64,000 nt of DNA from Pseudomonas sp. 10S4 (GCF_034344865.1 NZ_CP133774.1:3658001-3722000); one strand, 5' to 3'; numbered from the stretch's first letter, positions 45,620 through 55,034 are shown. Notes: generated by a model from the sequence alone, not told the origin. A program made the numbers and translations.

Positions 45620-46546
45620 ATGATTGGCATAAAAAGCATTGCGAGCTACGTTCCTGTAGCCGGCGTGGACAATTACGCACAAGGTGCAAAATTCGAAAAG
45701 GATGAAGAATTCATCCTGGGCAAGATCGGTTCGGCTTTCCTGCCGCGCAAAGACGCCGGGCAAGAAACTTCGGACCTGTGTGTCGAAGCAGTCAACGCGC
45801 TGTTCGCCAACAACCCGGCTTTGAAACGTGAATCTATCGATGTGCTGATCGTCGTCACCCAGAACGGTGACGAAGAAGGCCTGCCGCACACCGCTGCGAT
45901 CGTTCAGGACAAACTGGGCCTGCCGACCACCGTGGCAGCGTTCGATATCTCCCTGGGCTGCTCGGGCTACGTCTACGGCATCTACGCGATCAAGGGCTTC
46001 ATGGAAGCCACAGGCCTGAAGAACGGCTTGTTGGTGACTGCCGACCCATACTCCAAGATCGTCGATCCGGAAGACCGCAACACCACCATGCTGTTCGGCG
46101 ACGCCGCCACCGCGACGTGGATGGGCGAAGACGCGCCATGGCAATTGGGCAAAGCCAAGTTCGGCACCGACGGTTCCGGCGCGCCGCACTTGAAGGTCAC
46201 CGATGGCGTGTTCTACATGAACGGTCGTCAGGTCTTCAACTTCGCGCTGCTCAAAGTCCCGGCGCATTTGCATGAGTTGCTCGATGAGTCTGGCCTGAAG
46301 GCCGACGATATCGATGCCTTCTGCATCCACCAGGGCAGTGCGGCGATTGTCGATGCGGTGGCCCGTCGGTTCGAAGGCGAGCCGGAGAAGTTCATCAAGG
46401 ACATGGTCGAAACCGGTAATACCGTGTCGTCTAGTATTCCGTTACTGCTGGAAAAACACGTCCTGGACTCCAACTGGAAGCGCGTAGCACTGAGCGGTTT
46501 TGGTGTGGGACTGTCGTGGGGCTCGGCGATTATCTATCGTCCTTGA
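45620..46546 (+). CDS. Beta-ketoacyl-ACP synthase III-like protein
   Basis: The 308-residue FabH-like thiolase-fold enzyme keeps the full Cys-His-Asn set: C114 (DISLGCSGYVYG), H237 (FCIHQGS), N267 (ETGNTVSSSIP). KAS III homologues occur in the P. syringae flagellin-glycosylation island, where a hydroxybutyryl-type acyl group decorates viosamine. A similar acyl-sugar role is likely here rather than general fatty-acid initiation. It has its own 229-base upstream region and a strong terminator, so it may be a single-gene unit. Confidence 0.87.
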   Translation: MIGIKSIASYVPVAGVDNYAQGAKFEKDEEFILGKIGSAFLPRKDAGQETSDLCVEAVNALFANNPALKRESIDVLIVVTQNGDEEGLPHTAAIVQDKLGLPTTVAAFDISLGCSGYVYGIYAIKGFMEATGLKNGLLVTADPYSKIVDPEDRNTTMLFGDAATATWMGEDAPWQLGKAKFGTDGSGAPHLKVTDGVFYMNGRQVFNFALLKVPAHLHELLDESGLKADDIDAFCIHQGSAAIVDAVARRFEGEPEKFIKDMVETGNTVSSSIPLLLEKHVLDSNWKRVALSGFGVGLSWGSAIIYRP

Positions 46547-46583
46547 ACCAGGCTCTTTGATCAGAAGAAGCCCATACAAAAAA

Positions 46584-46618
46584 AGCGTTCAAGGGTTTAC
46601 CTTGAACGCTATTTTTTT
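46584..46618 (+). terminator. Rho-independent terminator after the KAS III-like gene
   Basis: AGCGTTCAAGG and CCTTGAACGCT form an 11-bp stem with a five-base loop, followed by A and seven T. Confidence 0.93.
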
Positions 46619-46640
46619 GCCTGTATGAAAGCGAGGCAGC

Positions 46641-47934
46641 ATGAGCGAATGCTTTGAAGACAATGCTCAGGTGATAGAGCGCCGCTGGCCGGCGCTGCAC
46701 ACTCGGTTGATGCTGGAGGACAGCGCATCGGTCCAGGCCGAGTTGTCCGAGGGGCTGGGTTCGACGCTGAGCATTGGCGGCATTCAACTCACCAGCCGCC
46801 ATGATCGTGTCCTTGAGGCCCGTGTGCAGGCGGCCAGCCTGCCGGTCGATAAGGCGCAGTTGCATGTCTACGGCACCGGTCTTGGGGATCTGCCAACGGT
46901 CTTGCTGGAGCGTGCCGGGCTTGAGCGGCTGTACGTGCATATCCTCAACGGCGCGCTGTTTGCGCTAGTGCTGCAATTGCTCGATCAGCGGCATTGGCTC
47001 GACGACCCGCGCGTGGAACTGTTGTATGCCGGTGATCAAACGGATATTTACACGCCATTTTTTGCGCTGCCCTCCGAAATGGTGCTGGCGGACGACTTCA
47101 ACGCAAAGATTCGCGATCGGCTGGTCAGCGAAGTGCACTTGAATTTCAACAACCGCGATTTCGATCCGCAGTCGCCGACCATTCTGCAGCGTTTACAGGA
47201 CAGCCTTGAACGTGCTGCTCGCCGATGACGATGTCGCGAAGCTCTTCGGAACTCACGCAGGCCGGGAAATCTATGTCATCGGCACCGGGCCTAGCCTCGA
47301 AAGCCATTTCGAACAGTTGGCGGCGGTGCGCAAGCAGGCGCAGCGGCCTCTGTTCATTTGTGTCGACACCGCTTATCGACCGCTGCGTGAGCACGGGATC
47401 AAGCCGGATCTGGTGGTGAGCATCGATCAGCGCATCAGCTTCCGGCATTTGCCCTTCGAGGAATCCGACGGCATCCCGCTGGTGTACCTGCCCATGAGCG
47501 ATCCACAGGTGCTGAAGGCCTGGAAGGGCAAGCGCTACGGCGGTTACTCGGCAAGCCCGATCTACGCCTCGTTACGTCGTCAGCACGCCAGGGCGGAGCT
47601 GTACGTGGGCGGCAGCGTGATTCATCCCGCGGTGGACCTGGCCGTGAAGATGGGGGCTGAGCGCATTACCTTGTTCGGCGCCGATTTTGCCTTCCCGATG
47701 AACAAGACCCATGCCGGCTGGGGTGATGGTGATCTGGGGCCTGGTGTAAATCTGGCGCGGCACTGGGTGCGTGACGGGCATGGCGAGCGGGTCCGGACGC
47801 AGCTGAATTTTCGCAGCTACTTGTGTGAGCTGGAGCGTTATATCGCCGGGCATCCCGAGGTGCGTTTCTTTAACAGCAGTCGGGCGGGCGCGATGATCGT
47901 TGGTACGCAGTTCAATCAGGAGTTTGTGCAGTGA
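46641..47934 (+). CDS. Motility accessory factor (Maf) glycosyltransferase, frameshifted
   Basis: Two adjacent frames together make a Maf-type protein of about 430 residues. The first (46641-47228) looks like the N-terminal domain (DLPTVLLERAGLERLYVHIL). The second (from about 47221) is the DUF115 domain: REIYVIGTGPSLESHF, PDLVVSIDQ, ITLFGADFAFPMNKTHAG. The second frame has no credible start with a ribosome site, and dropping one base in CGCCGATG at 47220-47226 joins them as ERAARDDDVAKLFG. Maf proteins transfer pseudaminic or legionaminic acid onto flagellin, which suits the adjacent pse genes. Two separate overlapping genes is the alternative. Confidence 0.72.
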
Positions 47935-48206
47935 GTGCGCTTTTGCAATGCGTCAACGAATGCCGGCAGTGTGCCGGGTTGTTCCGTCTGGGCCGGGACG
48001 TAGAAGCCGCGTTGACCATGGTGGATGTGTTCGATGAAGCGCAGCGGCTGTTATTGACGGCGCCTCAAGACGTGCAGCTCAAATGGACACAGGTGCTCAC
48101 GCACATGCTGGCCTGTCAGGAGCGTCAGGATTGGCTGGGGCTTGCCGACTTTATGGAATACGAGTTGATTGATTTGCTGGAAAACGTTCAGACCGAGGGC
48201 GAATAA
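47931..48206 (+). CDS. Conserved hypothetical protein, 91 residues
   Basis: This small helical protein (VNECRQCAGLFRLGRDVEAA, LADFMEYELIDLLENVQ) starts at GTG 47931 and overlaps the maf stop by four bases, so it is translationally coupled. I recognise no domain. Its position between maf and fliC suggests a partner or chaperone for the flagellin-modifying transferase, but that is only inferred from the context. Confidence 0.7.
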   Translation: MSALLQCVNECRQCAGLFRLGRDVEAALTMVDVFDEAQRLLLTAPQDVQLKWTQVLTHMLACQERQDWLGLADFMEYELIDLLENVQTEGE

Positions 48207-48330
48207 CCGCTCTGGTTGGGGTGTTTGAATGTCGGTCGGTTTTATGGCGTCATTTTTCGGTTAGGGCGGGGCGCTAAGCCCTTGTTTTCTGGGGGATGGC
48301 AGGGTGATGGCAATTTTTTTAAAAAAGCCC

Positions 48331-48357
48331 TCAAGCAACCTGCTAACCCGACGATAA
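48331..48357 (+). promoter_or_regulatory. Sigma-28 (FliA) promoter of fliC
   Basis: TCAAGCAA, an exact 11-base spacer and GACGATAA match the FliA consensus. It lies about 80 bases before the fliC start, leaving an untranslated leader. This is the expected class IV promoter for flagellin. Confidence 0.8.
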
Positions 48358-48437
48358 CTATTACGAAGGTTCTCTAGGCCATACCCGGCGGTTGCCAGGG
48401 CCGGAAGCCGCAGTACCCAACCAACGAGGAATTCGTC

Positions 48438-49289
48438 ATGGCTTTAACAGTAAACACCAACGTAACGTCTCTGGCTGTTCAGAAAAACCTGAACAATGCT
48501 GCTGATGCGCTCTCCACCTCGATGAGCCGTCTGTCTTCCGGCCTGAAAATCAACAGCGCTAAAGACGACGCTGCCGGCCTGCAGATCGCTACTCGTATGA
48601 GCAGCCAGATCCGTGGTCAGAACGTTGCGGTTAAAAACGCCAACGACGGTATCTCGATGGCTCAGACCGCTGAAGGCGCACTGCAAGAATCGACCAACAT
48701 TCTGCAACGTATGCGTGAACTGGCTGTTCAAGCACGTAACGGCACCAACGGCACTGCTGACCAGACCGCAACCAACGCTGAATTCGCTCAGATGTCTGAC
48801 GAACTGACTCGTATCTCGGCTTCGACCAACCTGAACGGCAAAAACCTGCTGGACGGTTCGGCTGGCACCATGACCCTGCAAGTTGGCGCCAACACTGGTA
48901 CTGCCAACCACATCGACCTGACCCTGAGCTCCAAGTTCGACGCCGTCAGCCTGTCGGTAGGTAGCGGTACTGTTGTTCTGACCGGTGCTACCAGCGCTGC
49001 TGCCGCATCGAACATCGATAACGCGATTACCGCGATCGACGCTGCAATCGCTGCAATCGGTGCAACCCGTGCAAACCTGGGTGCTTCGCAAAACCGTCTG
49101 ACCAGCACCATCTCCAACCTGCAAAACATCACTGAAAACGTTACTGCTGCTCAAGGTCGCGTACAAGATACCGACTTCGCCGCAGAAACCGCTAACCTGA
49201 CCAAACAGCAAACTCTGCAACAAGCTTCCACCGCTGTTCTGGCCCAGGCTAACCAGCTGCCATCCGCTGTACTGAAACTGCTTCAGTAA
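48438..49289 (+). CDS. fliC: Flagellin
   Basis: This 283-residue short flagellin has conserved D0/D1 ends and only a small central region. The N-terminus is [18 protein letters not shown], and the C-terminus ends [12 protein letters not shown]. Residues 30-51 match the plant-recognised flg22 epitope in its active form ([20 protein letters not shown]). The middle (residues 130-200) is rich in Ser and Thr, the likely glycosylation targets of the neighbouring island. Codon choice is strongly biased, as for a highly expressed gene. A sigma-28 promoter lies upstream. Confidence 0.97.
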   Translation: MALTVNTNVTSLAVQKNLNNAADALSTSMSRLSSGLKINSAKDDAAGLQIATRMSSQIRGQNVAVKNANDGISMAQTAEGALQESTNILQRMRELAVQARNGTNGTADQTATNAEFAQMSDELTRISASTNLNGKNLLDGSAGTMTLQVGANTGTANHIDLTLSSKFDAVSLSVGSGTVVLTGATSAAAASNIDNAITAIDAAIAAIGATRANLGASQNRLTSTISNLQNITENVTAAQGRVQDTDFAAETANLTKQQTLQQASTAVLAQANQLPSAVLKLLQ

Positions 49290-49311
49290 TATCGGCTCGG
49301 GTTTTGGCGGG

Positions 49312-49340
49312 GAGTGCGCTTGCGTGCTCTCTCGCTTTTT
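49312..49340 (+). terminator. Possible terminator after fliC
   Basis: GAGTGCGC/GCGTGCTC forms an 8-bp stem with two G-U pairs and a two-base loop, followed six bases later by TTTTT. It is imperfect, so partial readthrough into flaG is likely. Confidence 0.4.
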
Positions 49341-49361
49341 ACTTTCTAAGAGGTGATGGTC

Positions 49362-49724
49362 ATGGACATGAGCGTTAAGCTGAATTTGTCTTACCCGGCC
49401 GCAAAACCGGCGGTCAATGCTACCGATGCGTCGACCGACGTGCCTGGCGTGCAAGATGCCAAGGCGGCCTCTAAGACAAGTGATGCTTCAGATTCGGATA
49501 ACTCGGATAAGTTGAAGATGGCCGTTCAGGAGATCGAAAAGTTCGTTCAGTCGGTCAAGCGTAATCTGGAGTTTTCCATTGATGAAACGTCTGGCCAGGT
49601 CGTCGTCAAAGTCATCGCCAGCGAGTCTGGTGAAGTCGTTCGACAGATTCCGTCGGCAGAAGCCTTGAAGTTGGCTGAAAGCCTTCACAACGCCAGCAAC
49701 GTTTTGTTCGATGCCAAAGCCTGA
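49362..49724 (+). CDS. flaG: Flagellar protein FlaG
   Basis: The 120-residue FlaG-family protein has a disordered N-terminal third and a conserved C-terminal domain (FVQSVKRNLEFSIDETSGQV, VVKVIASESGEVVRQIPSAE). FlaG affects filament length in several bacteria. ATG 49362 follows AGAGGTG; other in-frame ATGs lie at 49356 and 49368. It sits between fliC and fliD, its usual place in Pseudomonas. Confidence 0.9.
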   Translation: MDMSVKLNLSYPAAKPAVNATDASTDVPGVQDAKAASKTSDASDSDNSDKLKMAVQEIEKFVQSVKRNLEFSIDETSGQVVVKVIASESGEVVRQIPSAEALKLAESLHNASNVLFDAKA

Positions 49725-49806
49725 GACTGGCATGAAACGTGTTTGTACGATCATTGATCGCTGATAGTGGTCAAAAGACCGGCGACACACAGAAAGGGAG
49801 ATGCAC

Positions 49807-51231
49807 ATGGCAAGTCCAATTTTACCGGGTACGGGTCTGGGTTCCGGCCTCGACATCGGTTCTATCGTCACGGCGCTGGTCAACTCCGATAAGTCGGCCA
49901 AGCAGAGCCAGATCACCGATCAGACGACTGTCACAACCGCCAAGATCTCTGCGACGGGTGCAGTGAAGTCGGCTTTGGTGGCTTTCCAGGCGGCCCTGAC
50001 CACGCTTGGCAGCACGACCACACCGGCTTTTTCGGGCTTTGCAGCGACCTCGGGCACGCCGACATCCCTGACTGTGACTTCAGACAACACTGCGGTTAAC
50101 GGCAGTTACAATGTCAAGATTGATCATCTTGCCTCTAGCTCGAAAGTAGCTACTGCTGCCTTTTCCGGCGGCACCAGCAGTGCCATTCCGACTGGTACCT
50201 TGACCATCAGTCAAAATGGTATTGCCTACCCGGTCACCATTGCATCCGGCGCGACCTTGCAGTCGACCCGTGATGCGATTAACAGCACGCTGCAAGCCAA
50301 GGGTATTACCGCCAACATCGTGACCGACGCGAACGGTTCACGGTTAGTCGTGGGTTCGACCACCACAGGTGCAGGCTCTGACATTTCCATGAGCGGTATC
50401 GCCGGGCTTGAAGTCAATGGCGCCACCCAGATGGACGGTACGGCGACCGGTGCCGGCTATATCAATGGCTTGGCCCAGGATGCAGCGTATAGCGTTGATG
50501 GTCTGAGTATGACCAGCAAAAGCAATACGATCAGCGGCGCAGTCGGTGGTATTAGCATGACCCTGCTGGCTGCAAGTCCAACGGTTCCAATCGTCGTCAC
50601 GGTGGGCACTAACAGCAGTGGCCTGCAAACCAGTCTTCAGAGTTTTATTGATGCCTACAACAAGGTAATCAGCACGCTGAGCTCCTATACGACGCCAAGC
50701 CTGGACAGTGATGGCAATCCCACTGTTTCCAACGCGATGACCGGCGACTCGTTGCCGCGTAACCTGATTCAAGCCATGCGCGATCAACTGACCACCGTTC
50801 CCTCCGATGCTGGCGGTAGCCCATTGGCGGTACTGGCACAGTTGGGTATCACGACGGATCAGAAAGCCGGTACCTTGAGTCTCGACACCACCAAATTCAA
50901 CACCGCGATGACGACTCAGGGGATGAGTGGTCAGGTGCAGGCGCTGTTCAGCGGCACCACAAGCACCAATGGTTTGCTCGCACGCATGAATAGTGCTGTC
51001 GATCCTTACGCTCAGACCGGCGGTATTCTGGATCAGCGTACTACCAGTCTGAACGTGAACCAGAAGGACCTGACCAATCAGCAAGCGGATCTGGACCTGC
51101 GTGTCACCAACCTGACCGCCTCCCTGACCGCCAAGTACAACGCGATGGACCTGCTGGTCGGCCAGATGAAGGCCACTGCTGCCAACATCACCGGCTTCTT
51201 TGCGTCGTTGAATGCTCAGAAGTCCAGCTAG
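49807..51231 (+). CDS. fliD: Flagellar filament cap FliD
   Basis: The 474-residue HAP2 cap protein catalyses flagellin folding at the filament tip. The FliD N-terminus (MASPILPGTGLGSGLDIGSI) and C-terminal coiled-coil (NVNQKDLTNQQADLDLRVTN) are intact. GGGAG precedes ATG 49807 at six bases. A strong terminator follows it and separates it from fliS. Confidence 0.96.
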   Translation: MASPILPGTGLGSGLDIGSIVTALVNSDKSAKQSQITDQTTVTTAKISATGAVKSALVAFQAALTTLGSTTTPAFSGFAATSGTPTSLTVTSDNTAVNGSYNVKIDHLASSSKVATAAFSGGTSSAIPTGTLTISQNGIAYPVTIASGATLQSTRDAINSTLQAKGITANIVTDANGSRLVVGSTTTGAGSDISMSGIAGLEVNGATQMDGTATGAGYINGLAQDAAYSVDGLSMTSKSNTISGAVGGISMTLLAASPTVPIVVTVGTNSSGLQTSLQSFIDAYNKVISTLSSYTTPSLDSDGNPTVSNAMTGDSLPRNLIQAMRDQLTTVPSDAGGSPLAVLAQLGITTDQKAGTLSLDTTKFNTAMTTQGMSGQVQALFSGTTSTNGLLARMNSAVDPYAQTGGILDQRTTSLNVNQKDLTNQQADLDLRVTNLTASLTAKYNAMDLLVGQMKATAANITGFFASLNAQKSS

Positions 51232-51244
51232 TCATGAGTCGGTG

Positions 51245-51287
51245 ACAAAAACCCGGCTACGCTTTTCGGCGTGCGCCGGGTTTTTGT
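51245..51287 (+). terminator. Rho-independent terminator after fliD
   Basis: ACAAAAACCCGGC and GCCGGGTTTTTGT form a 13-bp stem around a 17-base loop, with the T-run within the 3' arm. Confidence 0.88.
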
Positions 51288-51360
51288 CTTCTGATCTAAA
51301 GTTTTCGGGCTCGCGGGCGATACACTGGTCATACGAGTCATTGTGGTAATGAGGTAAAAC

Positions 51361-51756
51361 ATGAATCCAATGTTAGCCCTTCGGCAATATCAGAAGGTGG
51401 GGGCGCAAGCCCAGACATCCGAAGCCAGCCCGCATCGTCTGGTGCAGATGCTGATGGAAGGCGGCCTGGATCGCATCGCCCAGGCCAAAGGCGCCATGGA
51501 GCGCAAGGACATTCCCGGCAAGGGAGCGTCGATCAGCAAGGCTATCGGCATCGTCGGTGGCTTGCGTGAAGGTCTGGATCTGGAAAAGTCCGCCGAAACC
51601 GTTGGCGAACTCGACCGTCTGTACTCGTACATGATGAAGCGCCTCGCCGAGGCGAACATCAAGAGCGACCCGCGGATTCTCGATGAAGTCGCTGGTTTGC
51701 TGCGCACGGTAAAAGAAGGCTGGGATGCCATCGCCGCGCCAGGTCCGCAGTTTTAA
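51361..51756 (+). CDS. fliS: Flagellin export chaperone FliS
   Basis: The 131-residue four-helix chaperone keeps flagellin unfolded for export. The FliS signatures are MLALRQYQKVGAQAQTSEAS near the start and PHRLVQMLMEGGLDRIAQAK, followed by YSYMMKRLAEAN. It is coupled to a small fliT-like gene ten bases downstream. Confidence 0.95.
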   Translation: MNPMLALRQYQKVGAQAQTSEASPHRLVQMLMEGGLDRIAQAKGAMERKDIPGKGASISKAIGIVGGLREGLDLEKSAETVGELDRLYSYMMKRLAEANIKSDPRILDEVAGLLRTVKEGWDAIAAPGPQF

Positions 51757-51766
51757 GGAGATCACC

Positions 51767-52063
51767 ATGAGTCTTGTATTGCAGCGAATCGAACAAACCC
51801 GTGAAGCGCTGGTCGGTGCCCTGGCCGAGCGCAACTGGGAGGTGATCGGTCAATTGGATCTGGATTGCCGTTCCTGCATGGAAGACGTCTTGAGTGAGGC
51901 TTCGCTGGACGAGGTGGCGTTGCGCGATAATCTTGAGGAGCTGCTGCATGTTTACAAGCAGCTGCTTGAGGTGGCGATGGGGGAGAGGCAGGCGATAGTC
52001 GACGAGATGTCTCAGATCCAGCAAGCACGAAGTGCCGCAAAGGTTTACCATCTGTTTGGTTAA
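51767..52063 (+). CDS. FliT-like small flagellar protein
   Basis: This is a 98-residue helical protein with good ribosome-binding site TAAGGAGATCACC before ATG 51767. Position after fliS, size and helical composition (IEQTREALVGALAERNWEVI, LEELLHVYKQLLEVAMGERQ) fit a FliT-type chaperone for FliD. Sequence identity to enteric FliT is low, so the name rests largely on context. Confidence 0.75.
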   Translation: MSLVLQRIEQTREALVGALAERNWEVIGQLDLDCRSCMEDVLSEASLDEVALRDNLEELLHVYKQLLEVAMGERQAIVDEMSQIQQARSAAKVYHLFG

Positions 52064-52097
52064 TCCCCGGTTAATCCAAACATAGTGCGCCATAAAT

Positions 52098-52126
52098 TTG
52101 ACTGTGCACGGTTTTTTGACTTAACT
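52098..52126 (+). promoter_or_regulatory. Possible sigma-70 promoter of fleQ
   Basis: TTGACT (52098-52103), 17 bases and TTAACT (52121-52126) form a weak housekeeping promoter in the 169-base gap before fleQ. The -10 element is poor, and a second TTGACT at 52116 offers an alternative. fleQ is sigma-70 dependent in P. aeruginosa. Confidence 0.3.
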
Positions 52127-52232
52127 AGTGGCTGGTTCCAGATTTCAGGCGTCTACAGGCATAACGTGCCTGCAAGCGTCTAGCTTGCCCCTTCATTTCG
52201 GGCATTGAGTTGACTAGGGAAGTTGCTATTGC

Positions 52233-53708
52233 ATGTGGCGTGAAACCAAAATTCTGCTGATTGATGACGATAGCGTCCGTCGCCGCGATTTAGCGGTGAT
52301 TTTAAATTTTCTCGGTGAAGAAAATTTACCCTGCGGTAGCCATGACTGGCAGCAGGCGGTCGGCTCGTTGTCATCAAGTCGTGAAGTCATTTGTGTGCTG
52401 ATCGGGACGGTTAGTGCTCCTGGTGCACTTCTGGGCTTGTTAAAGACACTCTCGACCTGGGATGAGTTCCTTCCGGTTTTGTTAATGGGCGATAATTCTT
52501 CCGTTGACCTGCCGGATGACCAGCGTCGCCGGGTGCTTTCGACCCTCGAAATGCCGCCCAGCTACAGCAAGTTGCTCGACTCCCTGCACCGTGCCCAGGT
52601 CTATCGCGAGATGTATGACCAGGCCCGCGAGCGCGGTCGTCATCGTGAACCCAATCTGTTTCGCAGCCTTGTCGGCACCAGCCGGGCGATTCAACACGTC
52701 CGTCAGATGATGCAGCAAGTGGCCGACACCGATGCCAGCGTGCTGATCCTCGGCGAGTCCGGCACCGGCAAGGAAGTGGTCGCGCGCAACCTGCACTACC
52801 ATTCCAAGCGTCGTGATGCGCCGTTCGTTCCAGTCAACTGCGGGGCGATCCCGGCCGAGTTGCTGGAAAGCGAACTGTTCGGCCATGAGAAGGGCGCGTT
52901 CACCGGGGCGATCACCAGTCGCGCCGGGCGTTTCGAACTGGCCAACGGCGGCACGCTGTTCCTCGACGAAATCGGCGACATGCCGTTGCCGATGCAGGTC
53001 AAGCTGCTGCGCGTCCTGCAGGAGCGCACCTTCGAGCGCGTGGGCAGCAACAAGACCCAGAGCGTCGATGTGCGGATCATCGCAGCGACCCACAAGAATC
53101 TCGAAAGCATGATCGAGATCGGCACCTTCCGCGAAGACTTGTACTATCGCCTGAACGTGTTCCCGATCGAGATGGCGCCACTGCGCGAGCGCGTTGAAGA
53201 CATTCCGTTGTTGATGAACGAGTTGATCTCGCGCATGGAGCACGAGAAGCGCGGTTCGATCCGATTCAATTCGGCGGCGATCATGTCCCTGTGCCGTCAC
53301 GGCTGGCCGGGCAACGTTCGTGAGCTGGCCAACCTGGTGGAGCGCATGGCGATCATGCATCCGTACGGGGTGATCGGTGTGGTCGAGTTGCCGAAGAAAT
53401 TCCGCTATGTCGATGACGAAGACGAACAACTGGTCGACAGCCTGCGCAGCGATCTTGAAGAGCGGGTGGCCATCAACGGTCATACCCCGGACTTCAGCGC
53501 CAATGCGCTGCTGCCACCGGAAGGCCTGGACCTGAAGGACTACCTTGGTGGTCTCGAGCAAGGGCTGATTCAGCAGGCGCTGGATGATGCCAATGGCATC
53601 GTGGCGCGTGCCGCCGAACGTCTGCGCATTCGTCGTACCACCCTGGTGGAGAAGATGCGCAAGTACGGTATGAGTCGTCGTGAGGGTGATGAACAGGCGG
53701 ATGATTGA
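52233..53708 (+). CDS. fleQ: Flagellar master regulator FleQ (AdnA)
   Basis: The 491-residue enhancer-binding protein activates sigma-54 flagellar promoters and controls biofilm genes in response to cyclic-di-GMP. The N-terminal FleQ domain is receiver-like but without a phosphorylatable set. The AAA+ domain shows Walker A GESGTGKE, an intact GAFTGA loop and GWPGNVREL; the C-terminal helix-turn-helix is [20 protein letters not shown]. The gene is intact, and the fleSR, fliE, flgF and rfbF promoters in this window are its likely targets. Confidence 0.96.
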   Translation: MWRETKILLIDDDSVRRRDLAVILNFLGEENLPCGSHDWQQAVGSLSSSREVICVLIGTVSAPGALLGLLKTLSTWDEFLPVLLMGDNSSVDLPDDQRRRVLSTLEMPPSYSKLLDSLHRAQVYREMYDQARERGRHREPNLFRSLVGTSRAIQHVRQMMQQVADTDASVLILGESGTGKEVVARNLHYHSKRRDAPFVPVNCGAIPAELLESELFGHEKGAFTGAITSRAGRFELANGGTLFLDEIGDMPLPMQVKLLRVLQERTFERVGSNKTQSVDVRIIAATHKNLESMIEIGTFREDLYYRLNVFPIEMAPLRERVEDIPLLMNELISRMEHEKRGSIRFNSAAIMSLCRHGWPGNVRELANLVERMAIMHPYGVIGVVELPKKFRYVDDEDEQLVDSLRSDLEERVAINGHTPDFSANALLPPEGLDLKDYLGGLEQGLIQQALDDANGIVARAAERLRIRRTTLVEKMRKYGMSRREGDEQADD

Positions 53709-53748
53709 CGCCTGTTTTTCAAGTCCTTCATTTGTAGGCGGTTTTTTT

Positions 53749-53764
53749 AGGCACGGGTATTGCT
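53749..53764 (+). promoter_or_regulatory. Sigma-54 promoter of fleSR
   Basis: AGGCACG-GGTA-TTGCT matches the RpoN consensus almost perfectly (only the first T is A). It lies 54 bases before fleS. Confidence 0.85.
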
Positions 53765-53817
53765 ACATCTCTTGCAACGTTCCGTTTCACTGACGGTCAG
53801 CCAAGCGAGAGAGCACG

Positions 53818-55029
53818 ATGCCCCAAGCCGCCCAGATGTCTCCTGTCCCTGACGCTTCGGGGCAACCGTCGTCCGTAGAGCAGGCAAGCCGGCTTGGCCT
53901 TGAGCAGGCGTTCGCCCTGTTCAACCAGATGTCGAGCCAATTGACTGACTCCTACAGCATGCTCGAAGCCCGGGTCACCGAGCTCAAGGGCGAGTTGGCG
54001 GTGGTCAGCGCTCAACGCATGCAGGAACTGGCGGAAAAAGAACGCCTGGCCAACCGCCTGCAAAACCTCCTCGACCTGTTACCCGGTGGCGTCATCGTCA
54101 TTGATGCCCAGGGCATGGTGCGCGAAGCCAATCCGGCGGCCTGCGAGTTGCTCGGCCTGCCGCTCGAAGGTGAGCTGTGGCGTCACGTCATTGCTCGTTG
54201 CTTTGCGCCCCGTGAAGACGACGGTCATGAAATCTCCCTGAAGGACGGCCGGCGCCTGTCGATCGCCACTCGCTCGCTGGATGCCGAGCCCGGTCAGTTG
54301 GTGTTGCTCAACGACCTGACTGAAACCCGTCACCTGCAAGGTCAACTGGCTCGCCATGAACGCTTGTCTTCCCTGGGACGAATGGTTGCCTCGCTGGCCC
54401 ATCAGATTCGTACACCGCTCTCGGCCGCTTTGCTCTACGCCAGTCATTTGACTGAGCAGGAATTGCCGGTCGCCACCCAGCAACGATTCGCCGGTCGCTT
54501 GAAAGAGCGCCTGCACGAGTTGGAGCATCAGGTGCGCGACATGCTGGTGTTTGCTCGTGGCGAGTTGCCGCTGACCAATCGCGTGACGCCAAAGGAGCTG
54601 ATGCAATCGCTGCAAGCCGCAGCCCTGACTCATGTTCAGGAGCTGCCAATCCGCTGGCAGTGCGACAGCCATGCCGGGGAGTTGCTGTGCAATCGCGACA
54701 CCTTGGTCGGTGCGATTCTGAATTTGATCGAGAATGCGATCCAGGCCAGTAACGGTGCTGTGCGCCTCAAGGTCCACCTGTATACCCGTGGCAACAACCT
54801 GCGCCTGTGCATCAGCGACAGCGGCAGCGGGATCGATGAGGCGGTGCTGGCGCGTCTGGGCGAACCTTTTTTCACCACCAAAACCACCGGCACTGGCCTG
54901 GGTCTGACCGTGGTCAAGGCAGTGGCCCGTGCTCATCAGGGAGAATTGCACTTGCGCTCGCGGCTCGGTCGCGGCACGTGTGCGCTGGTGACCCTGCCGT
55001 TGTTTTCCAGCGCATCGGATGCGGAGTGA
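53818..55029 (+). CDS. fleS: Flagellar sensor histidine kinase FleS
   Basis: This 403-residue cytoplasmic kinase has no membrane segments. A coiled-coil (MLEARVTELKGELAVVSAQR) leads to a PAS domain (LLPGGVIVIDAQGMVREANP), then HisKA with the phosphorylated His in SLAHQIRTPLSAAL, and HATPase with DSGSGIDEAVLARL and TGLGLTVVK. It pairs with FleR to activate class III genes. ATG 53818 begins MPQAAQMSPV; the next gene follows by five bases. Confidence 0.94.
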   Translation: MPQAAQMSPVPDASGQPSSVEQASRLGLEQAFALFNQMSSQLTDSYSMLEARVTELKGELAVVSAQRMQELAEKERLANRLQNLLDLLPGGVIVIDAQGMVREANPAACELLGLPLEGELWRHVIARCFAPREDDGHEISLKDGRRLSIATRSLDAEPGQLVLLNDLTETRHLQGQLARHERLSSLGRMVASLAHQIRTPLSAALLYASHLTEQELPVATQQRFAGRLKERLHELEHQVRDMLVFARGELPLTNRVTPKELMQSLQAAALTHVQELPIRWQCDSHAGELLCNRDTLVGAILNLIENAIQASNGAVRLKVHLYTRGNNLRLCISDSGSGIDEAVLARLGEPFFTTKTTGTGLGLTVVKAVARAHQGELHLRSRLGRGTCALVTLPLFSSASDAE

Positions 55030-55034
55030 AGGAC

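Noticed and set aside
23186..48206. Island as a recently acquired mobile element
   Set aside because: I see no integrase, transposase, tRNA target or direct flanking repeats. The codon use looks similar to the flanking flagellar genes, so long-term residence is at least as likely.
49725..49806. Sigma-54 promoter before fliD (TGGCATG...)
   Set aside because: The -24 half is acceptable, but the base pair at -12 is GT rather than GC and no TTGC follows.
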